Positions 36,561 to 45,789 of a DNA stretch of 64,000 nucleotides are shown here, piece by piece. This stretch comes from Penium margaritaceum (Eukaryota; Streptophyta; Zygnematophyceae; Desmidiales; Peniaceae), in assembly GCA_023375785.1 (NCBI GenBank), contig SZWC01008651.1, positions 7,467 through 71,466 on the forward strand, in the 5' to 3' direction. Within the stretch, counting starts at the first letter, position 1, and each line of letters begins with the position of its first letter. The notes under the pieces are model-generated. The model saw only the letters and a program-made list of their open reading frames with translations. It had not been told where the DNA came from and did not search any database. The translations under genes and the position numbers were made by a program.

Positions 36561-37689
36561 AGCAACATGCACAATCTACTCACAACTACTCAACACCACA
36601 TTCTACAACCAGTCAAAATTTGTGATAGAGACGTCGGACCTCTGGAGCAGTCGAGAACCTCGTGCTTGGATTTCCACGTGAAGGCAAAAGTTGGTGGACG
36701 TGTAATTTCGCTCCTCACGGTTGTAAATTACACTGTACAAACAACATGCTTAATAGTAACTGATCCTAGAACAGGAGTTGAAGCAGTAGTGTAACTGTTG
36801 GAGCAATAGTCGGAGTGAAGGGGAGGAGTCCGAGGGCCAGGAACGACCTTGGAGTAGCTTGTTGTGATCATGAGCTAAATGACTAATCCTGTTCGTCATG
36901 CTGATTGGAGCTATAAAGCCCAGCTATGTGCGGTGCCCTCCGGAAGGTAGAAGCAATGAACACAAGCAACCAACAACAACAACAGCAATAATAATTACAA
37001 AAAATAATGGGAGACGTCCTTGGTCTCTTGCGGGGAGACCGCTGGAGAAAAAAAATTATACGAATGCAGAATTTATTTTGGCAGCCTGGAAGACCCGTTC
37101 CAAGTTTCCTATCCCCAAGAAACGGATCGGAGGGCAGGGTTTCTTTCAAACGCTTTGGATCCTCCTTCATCAACAACTATTGCAACAGAAAAGAAGTGGT
37201 AGCAGCTAGAGAGGCAACGACTAGTAGCAAGACGTAACTGCAATATTCCTCACAACAACAACTCTCATTTTCCATTTTACAAAGTGGACCTTACCACTCT
37301 AAAGACGGATCACCTTCTCTTGATTCCTTGAAGAGCTGGTGGGTGCATGCGAACTACGAGCTCAGAGTAACGGTGAAAAAAACAATGGGCATACAGGAGG
37401 CCAAAAATGGCTCCTCAGCTATCGTTGGGAATTGAGCCCCATGAGGTCAAGCTGTGGTACGCATCGAGAAGAACATGACCAAAAGAAGGGTGAAAGCTCG
37501 CCGTCGCATGGGGCATGATTCATGCCATAGCCATGGCAAAATCAGGCCGAAGCAACTGAGTATGGCTGGAGAAAGCAACGGAAGCAGTAGATTGGAGTCG
37601 TTAAAGCAGGTGGCTCAGGCAATAGGGGGAGTAGATAACTTCTGCATTAAAAAAGACTGATTGGCAGCGAGCTTTTATTCTCGTCCGTC
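36561..37689 (+). other. Unassigned internal sequence
   Basis: About 1.1 kb; three overlapping plus ORFs at 36898-37237 share the same DNA in different frames and show no motif. Possibly the distal interior of the Copia-related copy. Confidence 0.4.
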
Positions 37690-37870
37690 AGGGGTAGCTG
37701 GTCAAGCTGTCAAGATCCCAATATAAAAGCAAATTGGACTCAGTCAGTTCTACAACTCAACAAGCAACTCCAAAAAATTGACGAACTGTCCATCTCAAGA
37801 CCCAAGAAAGCCAGGCAGAAGTCTGCCAGCTTGGGCAAGAGGATGCCCCTGATTACCTGATGGCTTGAGG
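37690..37870 (+). repeat. Copia-related LTR fragment
   Basis: Aligns with 31150-31365 (AAGATCCCAATATAAAAGC, TGGACTCAGTCAGT, CTCAAGACCC, GTCTGCCAGCTTGGGCA, AGGATGCCC). Contains an AATATAAAAG promoter-like box. Ends at the palindrome element terminus TATGGTTAATC at 37871. Confidence 0.7.
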
Positions 37871-38009
37871 TATGGTTAATCATTCCTCTTTTATGAATTG
37901 CATGATATATGTATTACATGTATATATAAAGGAAGCTTCTAGGAGATATCCTTACAGTTCAGAGATACGTCTTCACCAAACAATGTCTGTTACGGGAATA
38001 CATTTTCAG

Positions 38010-38880
38010 AGTTTATAAATGAAGGGTTTTCTTTACTGTGGACATTTGAATTCCAATGTACCCAATATTCTTTACTTACTTGTTTGGAGGGGGGGGCAAC
38101 ATCAGAGCTGGAGATCCCCCCTCTCCAAAAGGGCAAAGTGTATTAGTGGAATGTATATGATATGTGTATGTCACGGACATGTGAAAAATACACCAAGTGT
38201 ATCATACACTTTGGGTATTTTCCACATGTATGTGAGATACACAGATCATACACCTCTCCAATACACTCTACCTGTTTGGGGGAGGGAGGGGCAACATGGG
38301 AGCCGGTCCCCCCCCCCTCAAAAGGGCAAAGTGTATTATGGGAGTGTATATGATCTGTGTATCTCACGGACATGTGAAAAATACACAAAGTGTACACTTA
38401 GTGTATTTTCCACATGTCTATGAGATACACAAATCATAGATAACATGGGAGCGGGAGATCCTCCCCCCCTCTTGAAAAGGGCAAAGTGTATTAGTGGAGT
38501 GTATATGATCTGTGTATCTCACGAACATGTGAAAAATACACGAAGTGTATTATACACTTACTGTATTTTTCACATGTTCATGACATACACATATCATAGA
38601 CACTCTCCCAACACACTATACTTGTGGGGGGGGGGCACATGGGAGCCGGAGATACCTCCCCTCCAAAAGAGTAATGCATCTTGGGGGAGTGGGGCAACAT
38701 TGGAGTGGGATATCCTCCCCCCCTCAAAAGGGAAAAGTGTATTTGGGGACTGTATATGATCTGTGTATCACGGATTTGTGAAAATACACCAAGTGTATTA
38801 TACACTAAGTGTACTTTCCACGTGTCCATGACATACACAAATCATAGAAACTCCTCCAATACACCAATCTCCATCAAGGA
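38010..38880. repeat. GTGTATT palindrome cluster 3
   Basis: At least four units. Each has an AATACACTCTACC-type arm, a G tract of 7-10, a CCCCCC block, AAAAGGGCAAAGTGTATT, then a second nested palindrome between units (CACGGACATGTGAAAAATACA paired with TGTATTTTCCACATGTC around AAGTGTATTATACACTT). Homogeneity is high (about 90 percent over some units), suggesting recent amplification or conversion. Confidence 0.88.
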
Positions 38881-40160
38881 GGCCCTTTTTGGTCTCCCAT
38901 CACCCAAGGTTTATTTCTTCCTTTTCAAGTTCTTTTTTTTTTCATGTAACTTAGGAGATTTTGGTGAAATCCACCTCTAAGAATAAGTTTTTAACAAGGA
39001 GGTTGATATTTACATCATTAAAAGGATACAAATCTACTTTGATATATCACCAGCTTTAATACCATAAATCAATTAGGAAGACTACTTCTACAAAAAGTAG
39101 AACAATGTATTGATCCATGTCAATCTAGGTCTTGTTTGTTTTCTTGTGTTTAATTCTCCTCCTTTCATATGATTATTTTTACAACCACTTTGTTTCACAT
39201 GATATGGACTCAGCTAAACTCACAAATTGAAGCCAAAGATGGAGAGTCGAATTGATGGCTAGAGATTTGCCTTCGACCATGTAGAAATTTAGGTAGAGGG
39301 CACCATGTAGGGAAGAAACTTATGATACTATTTATCTTTGAATTTGCATTGATAGGTGAGTACAAAACTGCACAATTGTTTAATCATACTAAACTCATAT
39401 TTTGTCAAATCTTTGGTATGATTTAGATTGGAAAAATGGTTTGAACCAAGTTTTTCCATGTAATATTCACCAAAAAAGCAAACTTCTACTTTTTTACAAC
39501 ATTTTTTGAAGATTTACTTATCTACCTGATCCGGATTCCTGAAAGGGAAATTTCAAAATGATGGCAACAAGTCGTGTCAATGGGGGTCTGAGACTCTCAT
39601 TGCATTGAAGGGGAAGCTACTTTAGCCACGTAGACAACGTTTTGATGCAAAACACTCGTATGAGCATTTCCACATGTGTATTGTTATGATATATGTCCTC
39701 ACAAAATCCTCTTTATTTTTTGTCAAAACATTCAAATTCTGAATAGATGGTTTGACAAGGTACTTACGATGTTCAATTTTTATGTACATTTGCCTAAGAC
39801 TACTTTGTTAGGAACGTCATATCTAGCATCTTCTCACTTTTAAGCTGATATCCATAGGTTAAAGAAAAGTACAGAGTTCTAAACCAGGTGCACAAACATC
39901 ATCTCCTCACACAAAATGATCATTACAGTGTTGACATTACCACGGTCCTCGAATACTCACAAGCACCTCTTCTGAGGTATTCCTGATTGTTCAAGGGAAG
40001 ATTAAGGTCGGTTTTGTGAGCGGGCAGAGACATATGTGCTTAATGGTGTACGAAGTATGTAGTAATTTTCTAGTGCACTCTCCTAGTGTAGTTTGACATG
40101 ATGCATTAACAAAATGCACTCTACAAGAATTGCACCCTAATGATGTGCTCTTACATACTA
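38881..40160. other. AT-rich, no gene recognised
   Basis: About 1.3 kb between palindrome clusters 3 and 4. No ORF with motif; if 37871-42875 is one element this is its filler. Confidence 0.55.
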
Positions 40161-40182
40161 AGATATATTATTCCATCCTCTG

Positions 40183-40365
40183 TGTCTCTTTCTGTCTCTC
40201 CTTTATCTCTCACTTTCTCTACATCTTTCTCCCTCATGTTCCCTCTCTCTCCGTCTCTCTCCCTCTCTCTAAATAGAGTGGTACATCTCTCTTCTTCTTT
40301 GGTTATATTCCCTGTCTCTTTCTCTCTCGGTTTCTCCCTAAGTCTCTTCCTCTCTCCCTCCCACA
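40183..40365. repeat. CT-rich polypyrimidine tract
   Basis: About 180 bp of TCTCTC/TTTCTC/CCCTCTCTC-type sequence, low complexity. The Ser/Leu-rich plus ORF and Arg/Glu-rich minus ORF over it are by-products. Confidence 0.93.
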
Positions 40366-40760
40366 ACTGACTTGTTCCTACTATGTTGAAGTTTCGACAT
40401 TTAATATAATTTTGATTTTTTCCTAGGAACTATTTCCTTTTTTAGTTTTTTTTGTTGTATTTTTCTACTAAATATAAGATTCTCGTCTTGACATGATGTT
40501 AATCTATAATGGCCTTGTTTCCATTTGAGATGTTTGTATTATAATTCATACATTCTACATATTATGTCTTTTTATCTACACTCATATGCTTCAGAACCAT
40601 CTGGTTGAGTAGCGCACGAGAAGTCGTGTAGTAATATTGCATTGTCTTGGTTCAAAAGTTAACTTTTAATTATTGGGCAAGTGAGCTGCTTGATTTTATG
40701 TTGTTTCCAACGGAAGACTGAAGACTAAGATTGTATTTTTGTAGGAACCCCTGGTATGAG

Positions 40761-40799
40761 GAACACACTTGCTCATACTATGTATGAGCAAGTGTGTTC
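40761..40799. repeat. Perfect 18-bp hairpin with 3-nt loop
   Basis: GAACACACTTGCTCATAC, loop TAT, exact reverse complement to 40799. Located mid-way between clusters 3 and 4. Too short for a typical plant pre-miRNA; a foldback remnant is more likely. Confidence 0.92.
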
Positions 40800-41269
40800 A
40801 ATTTGTGTGACAAAGTGAAATTATCATACACTTAGTGGGCAATTTTTTACAGTATTCATTTCTGGTAATCATAAAAAAATCACGCACTAATAATTTGGTG
40901 TATAGTTTTTGAACATATTTGGAGGATGTTTCCTGGTTATGAGCTACCCTTCGTATGAATGCTTCCTCGAAGTTACTTGTAAATCCTCAATACACCGATA
41001 TTTCAATGTACACTTCCTTGGAAGTTTAATCGAACTTGCTTTGAGTTTTTATCCTAAATATTATAAAACAAATAATAATAGACCTGAATTACGAACAACA
41101 CATGGCTGTTATATATGTTATTGTCGAATGTGAGCCTTAGGTGCTGCTACACATTTTGTATTATGCCTGTCTCATCTTACCAGACCTATTTTAGTCATCA
41201 TTTGTGGTAATTTACATTTAATTTCTTTGATCCATGTTGGTAAAGTATTCCTATTATGGCTAATTGGGT
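40800..41269. other. AT-rich, no gene recognised
   Basis: Plus ORF 40909-41133 has no motif. Nothing else recognised. Confidence 0.5.
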
Positions 41270-42490
41270 CAGAAAATACTCTTCACTCGGGGGGGATATT
41301 CCCCCTGTCCCTTGTGAAGTCAGTATTATATTAGAGGGGTGTATTGGGTAGTGTATCTGGAGGGAAGCAAAACTTGTAGACAAGTGCTTCAGTACATGTG
41401 TACATTTTTGTGCTTGCCTATGATACTCTACTTGATTCACTCACATAATACACACTTGGTGCTTGAGGGGGTGTGAACGAGTAGTGGGTCATCATCATGT
41501 CACTGGCAAGGTGACGATCGATAATAATGTATGTGAGTGTAGTTTTGATGTTTCACGTTCTTGAGTCATTTGATTTCTTTAATGCATAGTCATGGTTGAA
41601 TCTATTCACCTTTGTAGGAGATACAAAAGTGTATTTTTGGTGGTTTGTATCAGATGCACCCACCGCTACACCTTAAAATACACTTTCCACTTGAGAAAAG
41701 GGGGGGCTTGATGAACCCCCTCCCTGGTGCACGCGAAAGTGTACAGGGAGGGAGTATTGGGTAGTGTATCAGGAGGGTAGCCATATTCATACAAAAATTT
41801 ATGAATACAATTGTGTAAACTTTTGTGCTTGCCTATGATACACTACCTAATTCACTTTCCCAGTACACTTTCGATGTTGGGGGGGGGGGGCTTGATGCCC
41901 CCCCTTTGAATTATGAAATTATATTAGGGAGGTGTATTGGATAGTGTATGTGGAGGGATCCTTAATTAGCACACACGTGTATTAGTGTACGTGTGCATAA
42001 TTCTTTCCCTATAATACACTCAATGTATTTCGAGGGGGGCGGGCGGGGAGGAGATGCAAGGGATAACACTTTAGTCGGATCTGTGGATAAAAAAGGATCA
42101 GTGGTAGATTGAATTTTTATTGTTGAAAATCACTTGTGAATGGTTTACAACTTCTCTCATATACACTCATCGATACAATTCCCAGATATACTTCATCCCT
42201 TCTCGTGGGAGGGGGGTTGTAAACAACCCTCCCCGCACAACGAAAAGTGTATTGGAAAGGGTGCAAAAAATTCACAAGTGTATTTCATTTAGGAATACGT
42301 ATTGAACATTTTGTTGTAAATTCAAGATTCACTCCTTGCTACACTCCTTTAACACAATTGCATGGTTTGGGGGAGGATGGTACGTGTGACAATACAATTT
42401 TGTATAAATTCTTGCATCTCCATGATACATCAAGCGATACACTCCCAAGATACACTCAAGGTATTGTGGGGGTGGGGGGGACCACCATGG
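41270..42490. repeat. GTGTATT palindrome cluster 4
   Basis: Several units (around 41280-41360, 41660-41780, 41860-41960, 42015, 42180-42260, 42420-42490) with GTGTATTGGGTAGTGTATC-type right arms, and a recurring spacer beginning CTTGCCTATGATAC(A/T)CTAC. G tracts reach 11 at 41879. More diverged than cluster 3. No coding. Confidence 0.85.
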
Positions 42491-43139
42491 ACCTCGTGCG
42501 AACTACATGCGCATCCCCTTTGAAACAAGTCGTGAAGTCACTAGATGTCTTGTTACCGGATAAAACGTTCCATTCAATACTTAGTAGGGACAAGATCATA
42601 TACAATATACAACTAAAATACCACAAATGACATTACAAGACTCAAATGCACCCACTGATTGTTTTTTCATATTCAATAAATGTTTTGTAAAATGAAACAT
42701 GAAATTAAAACAAAATGTATTTGAAATTCTCTTGGAGGGGGAAATGTATCTTGTTCACTGAAAGAATAATGATAAATGAATCGTACAGCCATAAGTGAAA
42801 TTCTTGGAAACAAGGATGTTGGATGTGTAGTATTCATAATATATGTAGTGTATTAAAGAGCAGTAATTAACCATACCTCACAAAACTCGTCCCACATAGT
42901 TTGTATTGTTGTTTTTTCATTTAAGGGCTTGAAGTCAGTTACGTTAGACATATGTCTTGCATTATTATGATCATGATAGAGTCTCGTCGTGTCTTTGAGC
43001 GGGCTGAAATTCTTGGCAACACAAAATTTCGACCAAATCCAGACCCGTGTAGGACTGTATTTTTTGTAGGCAAAACATCTTTGGATTCCACCTTGTCAAT
43101 TTCACTAAACAGAATTCAGAATCGGGACAAGATCAGAAG
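42490..43139. other. No gene recognised
   Basis: AT-rich; contains the putative right terminus of the palindrome element at about 42865-42875. The ORF 42952-43173 runs into the TRIM and is not a gene. Confidence 0.55.
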
Positions 43140-43279
43140 TGTAACGGAACGGAAAGAACCCTTGGCCAACTAGGCCAAAACCGCGGTGCTTGAGGGTCTC
43201 CGACCCTGATTCCATCCCGTCCGCCCGCCCACAAGCCAGGGACCTCATGCGAGCCACATCGGACCGGCCGCGTGCTACA
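43140..43279 (-). repeat. TRIM 3' LTR
   Basis: Plus strand TGTAACGGAACGG to GCGTGCTACA. It contains only the inner part of the hairpin that is complete in the other LTR. Confidence 0.88.
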
Positions 43280-43287
43280 CTCCCCCT
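43280..43287 (-). other. TRIM polypurine tract
   Basis: Minus strand AGGGGGAG immediately before TGTAGCACG. Confidence 0.8.
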
Positions 43288-43317
43288 AGGAGTGAGCCGC
43301 TTTTGGCGTCCGCACGT

Positions 43318-43344
43318 CGGAATCAAACCCCGGCACTGATACCA
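43318..43344 (-). other. TRIM primer binding site with extended tRNA-iMet match
   Basis: Minus strand TGGTATCAGTGCCGGGG continuing to TTTGATTCCG. It corresponds to the reverse complement of the 3' acceptor strand of initiator Met tRNA and apparently also its T-arm (plus strand GGAATCAAACCCCGGC versus tRNA GGATCGAAACCTGGC). The match beyond the usual 12-18 bases is notable. Confidence 0.75.
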
Positions 43345-43347
43345 CAA

Positions 43348-43480
43348 TGTAATGGAACAGACGGAACCCTTGGCCAACTAGCCCAAAACCGCGGTGCTTG
43401 AGGGTCTCCGACCCTCAAGCACCGCTCGCCCACAGGCCAGGGACCCTGTGCAAGCCACGTCGTACCGGCCGCGTGCTACA
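43348..43480 (-). repeat. TRIM 5' LTR with perfect 16-bp hairpin
   Basis: Plus strand TGTAATGGAACAG to GCGTGCTACA. Inside, GCGGTGCTTGAGGGTC (43391-43406), loop TCC, exact reverse complement to 43425. Confidence 0.88.
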
Positions 43481-43485
43481 ATAAG

Positions 43486-44800
43486 ACAACACATTAAAAA
43501 AATGTTGCCTCAAAGATTGCTATCATTGTTGCAAGGGAGAGTGTGATCCAAAAAATGGTCAATTAAATCTTCATAGACAATTGTACAAAAGGGATGTCAA
43601 CCATAGCACAACCATCATAAATATAGGCTTCTAAAAACTAGTTTCCTTCACTAAGGTTGAACACAGTGAGCATGATGTACGCCATCGAACAATCAACAAA
43701 TTGGTTTTTCTACAAATCATAACCTTTTCATTATTGAGGTCCATAGCATATTATCATTGCCATCATTTCGCAAACTAAGATGGTTCAATCGACTGTGCAT
43801 GCTATAAGTGATTGATCGTAAAAATGAAAGCACTCTCAGTGCATGATAAGTGCACTTTCTCCCTCATTCTGAGTACACTAGTCACACGCACTACTTCATA
43901 AACTTTGGTGTCTCTCAAGACCATTTATAAGTACGTGTGAGGGATGTTGCCCGCTACTTGAAGAAAGGAATATCATATGGATGAAGTTTGAAAGAAACGT
44001 TCATTGTCTGCACATAGATGACCATCATGATACAAAGCACAATGATGCTTGATGCAAGAGACCAATGATCAAGTATGTTTCCATGGAACAATTGAATAAT
44101 GGAGATGGAAATATGGAGAGAGTTGAGGATAGAAAAATGGAGACCTTTGGATAAAATGTTTTTTAAGATAATACCCTTTTCCTCTTGTATTTCGATATTA
44201 ATTGTTTTTTGAAGTTGATTGTATTTGATACACCTTTTCGTTCAATGAATTCTACATATCATATAAATAATTTAACTCAATTTTTATGTGAAAGGGAAAG
44301 GGATTTCAGATTTTAATGGTGTTTTCCTCCATATTTAACATTGAAATCAAGGTACCATTTGACACTGATTCGACCATTAAGGACTACCAAAATAAGTCAA
44401 ACCTGAAAAATCTTGTCTAACTCATAGATTTTATAACTTACAATTTTCCTTTCATTGAAATCCAAGAGCAGTAGGGTATGGTTCAAGTGCTAGGACAACA
44501 AAATTTGCAAGAAGAAATCCGTATCATTAGAATCTTAGACATGGCTAAATAAATATTATCATAATGAAAATTCACTACTTGTGCCCCCAAATACAACCAT
44601 TGGCCGCAAATAGGGGTTCATGTGAAAAGCATAACAAAAATTCCTGAAATGAGATATAAGCTACTTCATGGTTTTGGAATAAGAAAAATGATAAAGATTG
44701 AAATTTGAGTCTAATATCATAAGGACATTCAAGGAAATCTTTGTACACACTACCTGAGTGGACTAGAACATCGTATAGTATGAGCTTGTACCCTCTTAAT
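43486..44800. other. AT-rich, no gene recognised
   Basis: About 1.3 kb without ORFs of 60 codons or recognisable repeats. Confidence 0.6.
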
Positions 44801-45777
44801 TATAGCAATCCTCCATGCCCATAACAAAGGTCGAGTAGGCCTTGCTGAAAGTCAGGATGCTTATGTTCTTAGCTAGACATGTACATGCCATAAAAAGAAA
44901 AGGGTGGAAGCTTTTTTTTGTGTGTGGGAATTTCATTGTATTATGAAAATACAAAAGTACATGTGGAATAGTATTTTGTACTAGCCTCCCAACAGCATAC
45001 GTACATCACAAAGCATTGACTTTTTTCCTGGTCCAAGTTGGGCGCAACGTCTTGCCAGGTGTCAAACCCTGTATAAGAGTCGTGGCGTGTCTTATGAGTA
45101 GACAAACCTTCAGGAAGTACGGCCCATCATAGCCGAGCTGGTAGTGTTTCCAATCTCACTAGGTTGGGAAAGGAGAACTCTAGTAGACTCTGGAACTAGG
45201 TGAAAAGTCAAAAGGCTGACTATTCTGGCAGTAGCTGACATTAAGATGCCCCAGAATGCTGAGATAATGTGTGACGGCTACCAACCCTTCCTTTTATACT
45301 AATATTCTTGGTTGAGAGTAGTGCCCTCTACTTCCTCGTAGGTACCAGTCTTTACTATTCCACCTACTGATGTAGTAAAGTGTTGTCCAGCATTGAAAGG
45401 CACATTGATGACATTGTAATTCATCCCTGAGGTTGGGTTCTGGCTCAGACGCCCTCGGTGTTACTACTCTTATGCCATGTGCATGCCTTGTAGGATTACA
45501 TCATCCAACCTGCCTTTTCTGAGGTAGTTTTTGAGTTGTCCAACATAAGTGAGAAAATAGAGGTAGTCACTCCTCTCTCAGTCTTCCCTAAGTAGCTATT
45601 TAAACTCCCAAGTATGAATACAACATTTGGGATCTTAAACCACTAATAAACTAACCTGTATAATATTCCTTACAAGACGCAGACAAATATGCAACTGCTT
45701 GTAAGAACCTTCAAATAAGGAAACAAGTATGCTTGGCTATAGCATAAATCCAACAGAGTTATCACTTCACTCAAACA
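44801..45777 (-). repeat. 3' LTR of Copia-3
   Basis: Aligns along its length with 56141-57137: AGTAGGCCT near the left edge, GACATGTACATGC, GGAAGCTTTTTTTT, GTACATGTRGARTAGTA, CACAAAGC, CAACGTCTTG, ACAAATATGCAACT.CTTGTAAGAACCT. Ends CTCAAACA and is followed by the PPT. Confidence 0.9.
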
Positions 45778-45789
45778 CTCCCCCTTGAT
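45778..45789 (-). other. Polypurine tract of Copia-3
   Basis: Minus strand TATCAAGGGGGAG directly before the LTR start TGTTTGAG. Confidence 0.85.

Larger units (their letters stand above)
34252..37870 (+). mobile_element. Copia-related relic, copy C2 (deleted)
   Basis: Starts inside an LTR (34253-34680), jumps without the LTR end and PBS to the internal repeat (34690-35240), continues as unassigned internal sequence to about 37690, and ends in an LTR fragment (37690-37870) that is cut by the next palindrome element. Relative to copy C1 roughly 1 kb is missing at 34680. No pol domains recognised. A fossil. Confidence 0.6.
37871..42875. mobile_element. Putative palindrome-bearing TIR element (clusters 3 and 4)
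   Basis: Left end TATGGTTAATCATTCC (preceded by TGAGG) and right end GTAATTAACCATA (followed by CCTCA) are inverted repeats of one another over about 15 bp including the flanks; the next bases (CTCTTT) also correspond. Inside are two palindrome clusters separated by AT-rich DNA. No transposase seen, so non-autonomous if it is one element. Caveat: no direct target duplication is visible and the right flank does not clearly resume the Copia LTR, so it could be two elements or a rearranged one. Confidence 0.5.
43140..43480 (-). mobile_element. TRIM (terminal-repeat retrotransposon in miniature), 341 bp
   Basis: Minus-strand order: 5' LTR (43348-43480, 133 bp), TTG, PBS TGGTATCAGTGC (43333-43344), a 68-bp internal region, a polypurine tract AGGGGGAG, and a 3' LTR (43140-43279, 140 bp). 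LTRs begin TGTAGCACGCGG and end GTTACA/ATTACA. Flanks AGAAG (43135-43139) and ATAAG (43481-43485) make a 5-bp duplication with one mismatch. All cis signals of an LTR element are present and nothing codes, which defines a TRIM. LTRs are alike by roughly 85-90 percent outside one variable patch, so moderately old. Confidence 0.9.

Noticed and set aside
38010-38880. CRISPR-like array of regular repeats
   Set aside because: Units are palindromic and contiguous, spacers are also repeats, and the genome context is eukaryotic.
40140-40370. Ser-rich plus ORF and Arg/Glu-rich minus ORF
   Set aside because: Low-complexity CT tract.
43300-43345. Possible tRNA gene or tRNA-derived SINE (T-arm-like GGAATCAAACCCC, B-box on minus)
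   Set aside because: No A box or cloverleaf; the flanking LTRs, PPT and PBS position explain it as a TRIM primer site.
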